DNA of 18,165 nt from CAZYXO01 sp964651315 (GTDB lineage Bacteria > Bacillota_I > Bacilli_A > RF39 > UBA660). The notes beneath the pieces were generated by a model. The model had not been told where the DNA came from. It was given only the letters and a program-made list of their open reading frames with translations, and did not search any database. Location: the NCBI GenBank assembly GCA_964651315.1, contig CAZYXO010000012.1:1-18165 (forward strand), in the 5' to 3' direction. The position numbers and the translations under genes were made by a program. Positions 1 through 7,331 of the stretch are shown in pieces; position 1 is the stretch's first letter; each line of letters starts with the position of its first letter.

Positions 1-2
1 TT

Positions 3-299
3 GCAAATTGGCATTATAAGCAAAGGTGGACAGGCAATAGAATTTATCATGAATTAGGAATTGGAATAACTTTAGCGGCTTTTAGTGGAGGTGCAGGCTC
101 TAAAACTGGTGATTATTTAATAAATGGTAAAGTTAGAAAACTAACTTCAAGAGAAGCAGCGAGATTACAAGGTTTTTCCGAAAATTTTATAATAATTAAG
201 AATGAAATTCAAGCATTAAAATAGTTTGGGAATAGCATACCAATTAATTTAATGAAAGATGTTATAAAAAATATTGAAATAAGTTTAGGAGATGAATGA
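3..299 (+). pseudogene. C5-cytosine DNA methyltransferase, C-terminal part, broken by a nonsense codon
   Basis: Open at the left edge. Frame 3 reads the end of an m5C methyltransferase: a glycine-rich stretch (AAFSGGAGSKTGDYLING), motif IX (RKLTSREAARLQGF) and motif X (FGNSIPINLMKDV). A TAG codon at 222-224 lies exactly where the family has the residue before FGNS, commonly Gln (CAG would need one change), so motif X is cut off. The frame stays open on both sides until TGA at 297-299, which suggests a recent point mutation rather than long decay. Motif X helps form the AdoMet pocket, so the truncated product is probably inactive. The following remnant overlaps the stop by one base (TGATG), as in a coupled restriction-modification pair. 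The family is clear; the target site cannot be read from this fragment. Confidence 0.85.
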
Positions 300-712
300 T
301 GAAGAAATGGGAAAATTTTGAAAATATTGCATATGAATTTTTAAAACAAAATGTTTCTGTTAAATTATATGAAACTATGAATAGTACAAATTCTAATATT
401 GCAATAATAAATTTTTAAATGATTTTAATAAAAGTTTAAAAAAAATTAAATATAAATAATTTTGAATTTGTAAATGAAAAAAATTTTTTTGAAAACTTTT
501 TCTTCAATTAATTATAAATATATTGGTAGTGATGAAATTGGAAATGATAGTATTATTTAAGAAAAATAAGTGATTTTAAATACGAAATAAAAATAGCATC
601 TGGAAGTAACAATTTTAATGTAATATTTATTATAAAAAGGAAAAATAATAATTTCACTAATATGTTTTCGATAAATGAATTAATAGAATATTTCAAAAAT
701 TATGAAAATTAA
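299..712 (+). pseudogene. Frame-broken remnant, probably the restriction endonuclease partner of the methyltransferase
   Basis: An ATG at 299 overlaps the methyltransferase stop and starts MKKWENFENIAYEFLKQ, which ends at TAA after about 38 codons. Protein-like pieces continue in other frames: INYKYIGSDEIGNDSII around 508-558, then ISDFKYEIKIASGSNNFN followed by an ending in NELIEYFKNYEN, stopping at 710-712. At least two or three frameshifts or stops are needed to join them. No family signature is recognisable to me. Calling it the cognate endonuclease rests on its position directly behind, and once coupled to, the methyltransferase. There is no other gene in this stretch. Confidence 0.55.
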
Positions 713-714
713 AA

Positions 715-744
715 TTGTTAAAAGTTTTAATCTTATGTTATACT
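715..744 (+). promoter_or_regulatory. Sigma-A-type promoter of the AAA+ gene
   Basis: TTGTTA (715-720) and TATACT (739-744) are separated by 18 bp, and TG one base upstream of the -10 (736-737) makes it an extended -10. Transcription would start near 751. This also argues against a TTG start codon at 715, which would lie inside the -35. Confidence 0.55.
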
Positions 745-768
745 ATAATAGAAATGGATGTGTATAAA

Positions 769-1689
769 ATGGAACAAGAAAAAATTAGTATGATAGAAAG
801 ATATGGAATTAATCTAACACAAAAAGAATATATAACGGATCCTGCTATTGCTAGAGATATTGAAATTAAACAAACAATATTAGCGTTATTAACTCCGGAA
901 AAAAGTGCTTTACTTGTTGGTAAACCTGGTATTGGTAAAACTGCTATAGTTGAAGGACTTGCATATCGAATTCAAAATAATGATGTGCCCGACGCTTTAA
1001 AAGGTAAAGAAATAATTAGAATAAATATTACGAGTTTAATTGGAGAAACTGTAACAGAAGGTCAAACTGAAAATAGAATAGATTTACTTGTTCGTGAACT
1101 TGCAGAATTACCAAATACAATATTATTTATTGATGAAACTCATGTTTTAGTTAGTAAAACAGGCGGGATGGATTTTGCAAATATGTTAAAAGCAGGACTT
1201 GACCGCGGAACAATAAAAATGATTGGTGCTACTACCACAGAAGAATACGAAACATATATTTTAAGAGATAGAGCATTCTTACGTCGATTTATTAAAATAG
1301 ATGTTTTAGAAGCAGATAAACCAACAACTGTTAAAATTTTATTAGGATCTTTACCAAAATTAGAAAAAAAGATTGGTGTTAAAGTTGAATATACTGATTT
1401 TATTAAAGAACGAATTATGAATTTTATTGTGGAAATGACTGATGAATACAAAAGAATATATGAAATATCTAACAGATATCCAGATATTTGTTTAACTATC
1501 GTATCAAATGCTCTTACATATGCATTATTTGAAAATAGACATGTTTTACAAATAAAAGATGTTTACAAAGCAATTATTAATACTAAAAATATTTATGAAG
1601 ATGCCAAAGTAAAAGAAATAGCTAAATTTAAAGAAGATTTCAAAGATTTAATTATCGAAGAAAATGTGAATTTAGATGAAGTTAAATAA
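769..1689 (+). CDS. Stand-alone AAA+ ATPase resembling the first ATPase domain of ClpA/ClpB/ClpC
   Basis: 306 residues from ATG 769 (GGATGTG lies just upstream; ATG 754 or 790 are alternatives). Walker A is GKPGIGKT (51-58) and Walker B is ILFIDETH (D122, E123). An arginine-finger region (RDRAFLRRF) and an RYPD segment at the sensor-2 position follow. The order matches ClpB domain 1, but there is no N-domain, no middle coiled coil and no second ATPase domain. The pore-loop segment, AKYRG in ClpB, reads ETVTEG, so the substrate-gripping aromatic residue is absent. Clp ATPases thread proteins through a hexamer; this short form may instead be a remodelling or regulatory ATPase. It sits alone between R-M debris and sporulation genes, so context gives no clear job. 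The family is certain, the function is not. Confidence 0.85.
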   Translation: MEQEKISMIERYGINLTQKEYITDPAIARDIEIKQTILALLTPEKSALLVGKPGIGKTAIVEGLAYRIQNNDVPDALKGKEIIRINITSLIGETVTEGQTENRIDLLVRELAELPNTILFIDETHVLVSKTGGMDFANMLKAGLDRGTIKMIGATTTEEYETYILRDRAFLRRFIKIDVLEADKPTTVKILLGSLPKLEKKIGVKVEYTDFIKERIMNFIVEMTDEYKRIYEISNRYPDICLTIVSNALTYALFENRHVLQIKDVYKAIINTKNIYEDAKVKEIAKFKEDFKDLIIEENVNLDEVK

Positions 1690-1713
1690 AAAATTATGAT
1701 TTTCATAATTTTT
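1689..1713. terminator. Bidirectional intrinsic terminator between convergent genes
   Basis: A perfect 11-bp stem (1689-1699 with 1703-1713) closes a 3-base loop. A-rich sequence on the left and T-rich sequence on the right give a U-tract in both directions. It lies exactly between the stop codons of the AAA+ gene and the minus-strand gerM-like gene. Confidence 0.8.
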
Positions 1714-2646
1714 TTATGTTTTAAAAGATTCTATTAATTCTCCATTAACATCAAACATTACTTCCTTAACATCATAAGAATCTCTGACAGATAAATAAAT
1801 ACTATATTTAACTTCTTCTAAAATATTCTTATCTTTGAAATCATCAAATAAATGATTATTAAAACTAAGTTTAATTGAATCTTCTAATATTTGATATTCA
1901 AGTAATTCTGTTGAAGCTTTTAAATAACTTATTAAATTTGTTTGATGAGTAGGACTTCCCTTTAATTCTTCGATAATAATTTCAATTTTTTCTTTCGGAT
2001 TATTACTAATTAATGTAACGGGTACATAATAATTATAATCATCTAACTTACTTACATAATAAGTAATAGTTTTTTTAGAATTTTTAAGTTCACTTAAATT
2101 ATAAACTTTATTAATACCAAAAGATTTATCTAAAGTAAGAGGAAGTTGTAAACCACTTTTAGGCATTTTTAAAATTTTTTCACCTTCAACAAATAACATA
2201 ATTTCTTTGATACCATCAAGTTCTGTTAAAGAAAATATTAATGCTTCAATACATTTCTCTTCATTATTTTTATTTAAATTAAAAAATTCTTTCGAAAAAT
2301 TTATTTTTAATAATTTTTCTTTTAAACTAATTTCTAAAACTTTCGTATCTTTTGGTATCAATTTTGTGAATCCAAGACTTATATAATCATAATTTGTATT
2401 TTCTGTTAATAAATTAATAATTTCTTTTGCTTGTTCTAATAAATCTTTTGATTTTAATATTGTACTAGTTCTAGCAACATATTGATTTTTATCAAGTAGA
2501 TATATAGCATTAACTGTATCAATATATTTATATTCTGTTTTAAAATCATAATTAACTTTTTGATCAGGAAAAAAATAAATAATACCTGTTATTAATAATG
2601 CTAAACTAGCAACACAAATTCTTCTTAAAGCACTCCTTTTTAACAT
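1714..2646 (-). CDS. gerM: GerM-like spore protein with two GerMN domains
   Basis: 310 residues from ATG at 2646; a GGGTG ribosome site sits 6 bases upstream, which makes the in-frame GTG at 2655 less likely. A short basic start leads into one membrane segment (about residues 8-26), followed by an exported domain. Two GerMN repeats follow, at about 43-165 and 190-305, each with the alternating beta/helix pattern (for example the paired phrases ALIFSLTELDGIKEIMLFVEG and SIYLSVRDSYDVKEVMFDVNG). GerM is needed for normal sporulation and germination in Bacillus and acts at the spore envelope. The second residue group lacks a lipobox cysteine, so I read the start as a membrane anchor rather than a lipoprotein signal. 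gerE lies directly upstream; from memory the two genes are also close neighbours in B. subtilis. Confidence 0.8.
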   Translation of the reverse strand: MLKRSALRRICVASLALLITGIIYFFPDQKVNYDFKTEYKYIDTVNAIYLLDKNQYVARTSTILKSKDLLEQAKEIINLLTENTNYDYISLGFTKLIPKDTKVLEISLKEKLLKINFSKEFFNLNKNNEEKCIEALIFSLTELDGIKEIMLFVEGEKILKMPKSGLQLPLTLDKSFGINKVYNLSELKNSKKTITYYVSKLDDYNYYVPVTLISNNPKEKIEIIIEELKGSPTHQTNLISYLKASTELLEYQILEDSIKLSFNNHLFDDFKDKNILEEVKYSIYLSVRDSYDVKEVMFDVNGELIESFKT

Positions 2647-2663
2647 GAATTTCACCCAATATA

Positions 2664-2694
2664 ATTATATTAATTTAATTTCAATATATAACAA
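2664..2694 (-). promoter_or_regulatory. Possible promoter of gerM
   Basis: Reading the minus strand, TTGTTA (2694-2689) and TATAAT (2669-2664) are 19 bp apart. The spacing is slightly long and the region is very AT-rich, so this is tentative. It lies just after the gerE terminator. Confidence 0.3.
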
Positions 2695-2716
2695 AAAAAG
2701 TTCCAAAAGAACTTTT
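2693..2716 (-). terminator. Intrinsic terminator of gerE
   Basis: Minus strand: stem AAAAGTTC/GAACTTTT (2716-2709 with 2703-2696), 5-base loop, then a run of T. It begins 3 bases after the gerE stop codon, so gerE and gerM are separate transcription units. Confidence 0.75.
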
Positions 2717-2719
2717 AAT

Positions 2720-2926
2720 TTATAAAGATATTTCTCCTAGTTTTAGTAATTCGACAACTGCACTAGCACGACCTTTTACTCCTAATTTTTGCATAGTGTT
2801 TGATATGTGATTTCGCACAGTTTTTTCACTTATTTTTAATAAATTTGCAATTTCCTTAGTTGTTTTATTACTAACCAGTAAATTGAATATTTCTTGTTCT
2901 CTATTTGTTAAAATACCTTTTCTCAT
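2720..2926 (-). CDS. gerE: GerE, LuxR-type regulator of late spore-coat genes
   Basis: 68 residues, made up entirely of a LuxR-type helix-turn-helix, against 74 in B. subtilis. The central part (TTKEIANLLKISEKTVRNHI, then MQKLGVKGRASAVVELL) is close to identical to B. subtilis GerE as I remember it. GerE binds DNA as a dimer in the mother cell and acts with SigK to switch coat genes on or off. The recognition helix (SEKTVRNHI) is intact and there is no receiver domain, as expected. The start is supported by GAGGT 5 bases before ATG 2926. A SigK-like promoter lies upstream and a terminator follows the stop, so it is a single-gene unit. Confidence 0.93.
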   Translation of the reverse strand: MRKGILTNREQEIFNLLVSNKTTKEIANLLKISEKTVRNHISNTMQKLGVKGRASAVVELLKLGEISL

Positions 2927-2960
2927 TATTACCTCACTTTCAACTTAAATACTTCCATAG

Positions 2961-2988
2961 TATAATATGAAAAAAAGGTATATATAGT
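2961..2988 (-). promoter_or_regulatory. Candidate SigK-type promoter of gerE
   Basis: On the minus strand CATATTATA (2969-2961) fits the SigK -10 pattern CATAnnnTA, and AC (2988-2987) sits 17 bp upstream as the short SigK -35. The expected start is about 30 bases before the gerE ATG. B. subtilis gerE is also SigK-dependent. A TATACT overlapping the same place could be an ordinary -10. Confidence 0.45.
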
Positions 2989-3006
2989 GAAGTAAAAATG
3001 CCTAGG

Positions 3007-3504
3007 TTAAGTTTGGAATTTTACAGTGATATACATTTTAGTTTCATATAAATCTTGAACTGATTTAATAATTTCATTGGCTTTTTCAGCACTCAATGTT
3101 TCACTTTTTACAACAATACTTATTTGGTCATTTTTAATTCTAACAAAAGCATCAAGCGAAAATAATTCTTTAATCTTTTGTTCAATTTCATGTTCTTTCC
3201 CTTTATTTTGATTTAACATCATTAATTCATCGTAAGCATTATTTTTTTCTTCAACTGATGACGATGCATTTAATAAAATACTTTGTAAATTTTGCATACT
3301 TTCTAAAACTTCTTCATCGGCTTCTACGCGTAGTGCTACTAAAATATCGGCATTATTAATTTCCACACTAGTTTTCCCATTATCGACTTCATTATTAACA
3401 AGTGCAGTTAAATCTGGATTACTTTTCATTGTAACGTAGTAAACACTTAATACTATAATTAATGAAAATAGAGTTAAAAACCATAAATTTTGTTTATTAA
3501 TCAT
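3007..3504 (-). CDS. spoIIIAH: SpoIIIAH, mother-cell component of the spore feeding-tube channel
   Basis: 165 residues. The opening INKQNLWFLTLFSLIIVLSVYY parallels the B. subtilis SpoIIIAH start and contains one membrane segment (about 7-24). It is followed by a linker shorter than in Bacillus and a C-terminal YscJ/FliF-like ring-building domain (about 85-163, with EEKNNAYDELMML and VRIKNDQISIVVKSETLSAEKA). SpoIIIAH spans the mother-cell side of the septum and binds forespore SpoIIQ. AAAGGAG lies 9 bases before ATG 3504. It is normally the last gene of spoIIIAA-AH, but the scaffold gap begins 40 bases upstream, so the rest of the operon cannot be seen. Minus-strand reading of those 40 bases is full of stops and contains a TATAAT (3539-3534). 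Confidence 0.88.
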   Translation of the reverse strand: MINKQNLWFLTLFSLIIVLSVYYVTMKSNPDLTALVNNEVDNGKTSVEINNADILVALRVEADEEVLESMQNLQSILLNASSSVEEKNNAYDELMMLNQNKGKEHEIEQKIKELFSLDAFVRIKNDQISIVVKSETLSAEKANEIIKSVQDLYETKMYITVKFQT

Positions 3505-3544
3505 TTAAAAATTCTCCTTTATTTTTCTATTTAATTATATAAAT

Positions 3545-3644
3545 NNNNNNNNNNNNNNNNNNNNNNNNNNNNNNNNNNNNNNNNNNNNNNNNNNNNNNNN
3601 NNNNNNNNNNNNNNNNNNNNNNNNNNNNNNNNNNNNNNNNNNNN
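3545..3644. other. Assembly gap, 100 N
   Basis: Exactly 100 undetermined bases, the usual placeholder for a scaffold join of unknown length. It cuts the 3' end of the M15 peptidase gene and lies immediately upstream of spoIIIAH. The adjacency of these two genes is therefore not proven, and any reading frame drawn through the Ns is meaningless. Confidence 0.99.
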
Positions 3645-4708
3645 ACATATCTTAAATGCCATGTTTCATTAATATAACCAGTAATATTTGTTACATTTTC
3701 TGGATACCTTATAATAAATCCATATTTATGAACATTATTTTTTAACCAATTATAATCACTTTTACTTAAACGAGTTCCAGTTCCATAATTCTTAGTATTC
3801 ATAATATCAACTGCTAAACCTGTTTGATGTTCTGAATAACCTGGTCTTGCTGAATAAGTATCGGCTTTTGCTTTGCCATTTTTACTAACATATCCATCAT
3901 ATAAACTTTTTTGCCAGTTATAATCACGATATGCCGAAGTAGCACAAATAGATAAATTGTTATCAGATAATGCTCCAATTATGAGATTTTCGTAAGCATC
4001 AGCAGCAACTTTTACCATTTTGGCACTTTTTTTGTTCGATAAACCAACTAAATTCTTTGGTACAAAATCTTTATCCAAATAATTATATTTATTAACTAAT
4101 ATTAATAAATCGTGTTGATTTTCAATTCTTTTCGTATTTGTATAAAACTCATAATCTAAATTAACATTTACATAAGTAACAACTTTATCTAAAGTTATAT
4201 CTTTATTTTTATCTTTATAGTTTTCATATCGAGAATAATTATCGACATCAAAATTTGATAGTTTATAATAATCTTTAATATTTAAATAATCAATACTTAA
4301 TAATTTGTTAATGTTTTTATCACTTAATTTATAAATATTATTTATTTCATTACTTTTATAAGACTTATCTAATAATATATTAATATTATCGATAAAATTA
4401 TCTTTGTTTTTATATTCAATAGATAAATATTCATTTAAATATTCTTCTTTAAATTTATTATTTAGTAAAACTTCTTCTAACGTTTTAGAATAATCTTTAT
4501 CTTTAATATCATTATATATATTCTTTTCTTGTAATAACTGAAATACTTCTTCATTATATTGCGTAGAATTCTTTGGAATATCTTTATCTTCTTTTTTATA
4601 ATGTTTATAAATGAAAATACCACTTATGATAATTGTAATTAATATAATGAATATCAATACTTTTAATCTTTTTTGCTTTCTTCTTTTTGAATTTACTTTA
4701 TATTTCAT
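3645..4708 (-). CDS. M15-family D,D-carboxypeptidase (VanY-like), 3' end lost in the gap
   Basis: About 354 residues are visible. A basic N-terminus and one membrane segment (about 16-34) are followed by a long Asn/Lys/Asp-rich, mostly helical stem (40-220), then the peptidase domain (about 225 on). Zinc-site motifs are SEHQTGLAVD (near 292-301) and ETWHLRY (near 348-354), which supply the His, Asp, catalytic Glu and last His. SAYRDYNWQ is the usual upstream motif. The family trims the terminal D-Ala from peptidoglycan stem peptides outside the membrane. The sequence breaks a few residues after the last zinc ligand, and only a short C-terminal helix should be missing. GAGGTAG lies 6 bases before ATG 4708. 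It is divergent from a second D,D-carboxypeptidase, which suggests a shared cell-wall or cortex role. Confidence 0.88.
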
Positions 4709-4727
4709 AATAATCTACCTCTATCTA

Positions 4728-4736
4728 ATTATATCA
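4728..4736 (-). promoter_or_regulatory. Extended -10 promoter element of the M15 peptidase gene
   Basis: Minus strand TGATATAAT (4736-4728) is an extended -10. Transcription would start near 4721, at the ribosome binding site, giving an unusually short leader. No good -35 is seen. Confidence 0.35.
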
Positions 4737-4801
4737 TTGTTTTATTTATTTGATATCATAATTAATTTTACATTACATAAAAATTAGTAAAGAGGTAATT
4801 T

Positions 4802-5959
4802 ATGAAAAAAATTTATATTTTAATAATTTTAATGTCTTTTATGCTGATTCCGAAAGTTGTTTATGCTGATGATTTTGCACCGAATAGTAAAAGTGCAATA
4901 TTAATTGATGCGAAAACTAAAACTGTTTTATATGAAAAAAATAGTAAAGAGAAAAGACCAATGGCTTCAATGACTAAAATAATGAGTATGCTTTTAATTA
5001 TGGAAGCAATTGAAAATAAACAAATTAGTTTAAATGATGAAGTAGTTATAAGTAATAATGCATCAAGTATGGGTGGTAGTCAGATATTTTTACAAACTGG
5101 TGAAAAATATTTAGTGAAAGATTTGTTAAAAGGAATTGCTATTTCGAGTGCTAATGATGCAGTAGTAGCAATGGGAGAAAAAATAGCAGGAAGCGAAGCA
5201 GCGTTTGTGGAACTTATGAATAAAAGAGCGAAAGAATTAGGGCTTAAAGATACAAATTTCCAAAATCCACATGGGTTAGATGCCGAAAATCATTATTCTA
5301 CGGCTTATGATATGGCAATAATATCTGCTCAACTTGTCAAACATGAAAGTATTTTAGAATATACAAGAATATATGAAGATTATTTTAAAAAGAATGATGG
5401 AAGTAGTATTTGGTTGGTTAATACAAATAAATTAGTTAGATTTTACGATGGAATTGATGGTTTAAAAACTGGATATACTAGTAGTGCAGGATACTGTTTA
5501 ACTGCAACAATTAAAAAAAATAATTTACGACTTATATCAGTTGTAATGGGAGTACCAACTACTGAACAAAGAAGTAGTGATACAGTTAAGTTAGTTCAAT
5601 ATGGTTTTAGTTCTTATAAATTAGAAAATATTTTAACAACAAAAGATAATTTAGGATACATTGACATTAAAAAAGGTAAATTAGAAAAAGGAACTTTAGT
5701 ATTAATGGAAGATGCAAGTATTTTAAAAAAGATAACTGATCAAAATAAGAATTACACTTACAAATTAAACAAATATAGTGTTACAGCACCTATTAAAACT
5801 AATGATATAGTTGGTAATATCGAAATATATGATGAAAGTAATAAATTAGTTAAAAGTGGTAATTTAACTATTAAAGAAAATATTAAAAAAGCAAATTTCT
5901 TAGATTATTTAGTTCGAAATTTAAAGAATTTAACTAGTGGATATGGCATATTTAATTAA
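4802..5959 (+). CDS. dacF: DacF-like D-alanyl-D-alanine carboxypeptidase (penicillin-binding protein, S11)
   Basis: 385 residues. A signal peptide ends near residue 22 (VVYA, then DD). The three active-site motifs are SMTK (56-59), SAN (116-118) and KTG (222-224), in the normal spacing of S11 PBPs. A C-terminal beta domain and a final amphipathic segment (FLDYLVRNLKNL) fit PBP5-type membrane attachment. The enzyme removes the terminal D-Ala from stem peptides; DacF-type enzymes limit cross-linking of spore cortex. The name is preferred over dacA because SpoIIAA-like and SigF-like genes lie downstream on the same strand, the Bacillus order, although here an accessory cassette intervenes. AGAGGTAA lies just before ATG 4802. 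A weak TTGATA (4750-4755) with TTACAT (4773-4778) is a possible promoter. Confidence 0.9.
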   Translation: MKKIYILIILMSFMLIPKVVYADDFAPNSKSAILIDAKTKTVLYEKNSKEKRPMASMTKIMSMLLIMEAIENKQISLNDEVVISNNASSMGGSQIFLQTGEKYLVKDLLKGIAISSANDAVVAMGEKIAGSEAAFVELMNKRAKELGLKDTNFQNPHGLDAENHYSTAYDMAIISAQLVKHESILEYTRIYEDYFKKNDGSSIWLVNTNKLVRFYDGIDGLKTGYTSSAGYCLTATIKKNNLRLISVVMGVPTTEQRSSDTVKLVQYGFSSYKLENILTTKDNLGYIDIKKGKLEKGTLVLMEDASILKKITDQNKNYTYKLNKYSVTAPIKTNDIVGNIEIYDESNKLVKSGNLTIKENIKKANFLDYLVRNLKNLTSGYGIFN

Positions 5960-5970
5960 TTGTAATTATT

Positions 5971-6001
5971 AAACACTTAAATTTTAAATAAGTGTTTTTT
6001 T
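5971..6001 (+). terminator. Intrinsic terminator after dacF
   Basis: A 9-bp stem (5971-5979 with 5989-5997), 9-base loop, and a T-run merging with the right arm. It separates dacF from everything downstream, unlike the read-through dacF-spoIIA arrangement in Bacillus. Confidence 0.75.
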
Positions 6002-6019
6002 ATTAAAAAGATTTACTTA

Positions 6020-6047
6020 TTGACAATTTGGGGATTAGGTTTATAAT
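6020..6047 (+). promoter_or_regulatory. Near-consensus sigma-A promoter of the accessory cassette
   Basis: Perfect TTGACA (6020-6025) and TATAAT (6042-6047), 16 bp apart: the strongest promoter in the window. It lies directly after the dacF terminator. The first protein-like stretch behind it is a gene remnant, so in effect it drives the two hypothetical genes at 6318 and 6753. Confidence 0.8.
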
Positions 6048-6070
6048 AATCATTAAGAAAGGAACTAATA

Positions 6071-6321
6071 GTGAATAAATTTGAAAAAAATGTAATTAAA
6101 CTAAATTATATTGAAATAAAAACAAATATTGTGTCATTAGTATTAGGTGAATATCGTAATAATGATTTATATTATGTTGGTAAAGTAACAATTACAAAAC
6201 AAAATAGTTTTTAAAGCGTTAAAAAAATAAAATACATTAAAGAAGGAAAAATTTATTTTTTTATGCTGATGTCTGTGTTGAGTATATTTGGGATTTATCA
6301 TTGTTAGGAGAGAAAAAATGA
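6071..6321 (+). pseudogene. Remnant of an ATP-dependent DNA ligase (OB-fold end only)
   Basis: GTG 6071, 8 bases behind AAAGGA, opens 47 codons ending at 6214. The middle reads VSLVLGEYRNNDLYYVGKVT, which resembles the OB domain of bacterial ATP-dependent ligases (typically SLVLGxY...LxYxGxVT). About 50 bases later another frame reads ADVCVEYIWDLSLLGEKK (6265-6318), matching the VCxVEY motif near the ligase C-terminus, and stops at 6319-6321. The nucleotidyl-transferase domain with its KxDG lysine is absent and the two pieces are out of frame, so no active ligase can be made. The 47-codon piece has a promoter and ribosome site and may still be translated. Identification is by motif memory only. 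Confidence 0.5.
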
Positions 6322-6710
6322 ATAACGAAAAAAAGAAAAAATTAAAAATTATTACTAGACATGAATTGGAAGAAGCATTAGCAAAATTATTTTTTTATAT
6401 AAACATTTCGTTAAAATACGAACAATATAAAACATATAGAAAAAATTTTGCAGACTTATTAAAAATTGTAAATAAATGGTTAATGTATTATAGTGAAGAT
6501 AATAATCTTAAACGAGTAACAAACGAAGAAGTAATCATGGCTTGTACTTATCTTGATAAAATGCCTTTCGATGCTTATGGAGGAGATTATTACGAAGAGG
6601 TTGAAACTTGGTTAGATGTAGTAATTTATTATTCAAGTTGTCCAATAGGAATGGAGTTTAATAGCGAAGAAATTGTTATAAAAGGTAATGACAATATTGC
6701 TAAAAGATAA
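6318..6710 (+). CDS. Hypothetical protein, 130 residues
   Basis: Not recognised. The ATG at 6318 is favoured over the upstream ATG at 6288 because AGGAGAG ends 6 bases before it and the upstream extension overlaps ligase-remnant sequence. It is soluble, with a lysine-rich start (NNEKKKKLK) and a helical body with aromatic clusters (LAKLFFYINISLKYEQYKTYRKNF, cut here by description at residues 21-44) and an acidic C-terminal half (EVETWLDVVIYYSSCP). There is no signal peptide, membrane segment or nucleotide-binding motif. It is probably co-transcribed with the CFI-box-like gene 42 bases downstream from the promoter at 6020, with both ending at the terminator at 7339. The pair forms an accessory cassette between dacF and the SpoIIAA-like gene. 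Confidence 0.7.
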   Translation: MNNEKKKKLKIITRHELEEALAKLFFYINISLKYEQYKTYRKNFADLLKIVNKWLMYYSEDNNLKRVTNEEVIMACTYLDKMPFDAYGGDYYEEVETWLDVVIYYSSCPIGMEFNSEEIVIKGNDNIAKR

Positions 6711-6752
6711 AAAATGAAAGTAATTAACAATATGGAAAGGATATATTATTAA

Positions 6753-7331
6753 ATGAAAGATAAAGATAAAATAGTTAGAAAAGATGAAGAAACAAGATCA
6801 TATGTTAATGGAAGAGGCGAAGCGTTAAAATTCACAAAAAAATCGGTATCTATTTATAGTGATACGCCAGATCAAAAACATATAGGAACACATATAAACT
6901 ATGACGAAAAAAACGGAACTTTAAGAGTTAAAACTCATAATGAAGATTATTCAGAAAAAACGGAAGCAGAAGGAAAATGTTACTTAACAACATCTTGTAT
7001 TATGCATTTTCAAGAATTCTTTAATGATAATTGTTATGAATTAACAGTATTAAGATGGTTTCGAGATAATTTTGTCAATAAAGAGGATATAAAACATTAT
7101 TATGAAATAGCTCCTATAATAGTAAATGAAATCAATAAAACAAAAGAAAGTGATATTATATATGATTATATTTATGATAACATTGTAGATTATTGTATAA
7201 AAGCAATTGAAAGTGGTAATTACAAATCTGCTTATACTAGATATAAAAATTCTATCTTAAATTTAGAAGAAATGTATGTAAGACCTATTTTAGAAGAAAA
7301 ATTAATTAGAGTATTAAAACAAATTATTTAA
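6753..7331 (+). CDS. Hypothetical protein with a CFI-box-like cysteine motif and a duplicated C-terminal module
   Basis: 192 residues. An N-terminal lysine/acid-rich part (1-70) leads to CYLTTSC (76-82), then NDNCYELTVLRWFRDNFV (91-108) and YYEIAPIIVNEIN (116-128). The order Cys-x-x-T-T ... LRxFRD ... YYxxxP resembles the CFI-box module (CFIATA...LRxFRD...YY..sP) that ends many bacterial proteins of unknown role. Residues 140-192 (YDNIVDYCIKAIESGNYKSA and PILEEKLIRVLKQII) form a module that recurs, degraded, at 9808-9966 and 10426-10485. The start has GGAAAGGA 11 bases upstream, a little far. No catalytic site is evident. The function is unknown; the paired cysteines could bind metal. Confidence 0.7.
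   Translation: MKDKDKIVRKDEETRSYVNGRGEALKFTKKSVSIYSDTPDQKHIGTHINYDEKNGTLRVKTHNEDYSEKTEAEGKCYLTTSCIMHFQEFFNDNCYELTVLRWFRDNFVNKEDIKHYYEIAPIIVNEINKTKESDIIYDYIYDNIVDYCIKAIESGNYKSAYTRYKNSILNLEEMYVRPILEEKLIRVLKQII

Noticed and set aside
222..224. Read-through or recoding of TAG in the methyltransferase
   Set aside because: No recoding signal is visible and other genes nearby use TAG as a normal stop (the SpoIIAA-like gene ends in TAG).
715..768. TTG start at 715 for the AAA+ gene
   Set aside because: The TTG coincides with the -35 box and the extension codes for the promoter region; ATG 769 has a better ribosome site and matches the start of the conserved domain.
3527..3660. Reading frame of the M15 peptidase continuing through the Ns
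   Set aside because: The Ns are a placeholder of unknown length, so the five codons after them have no proven link to the gene.
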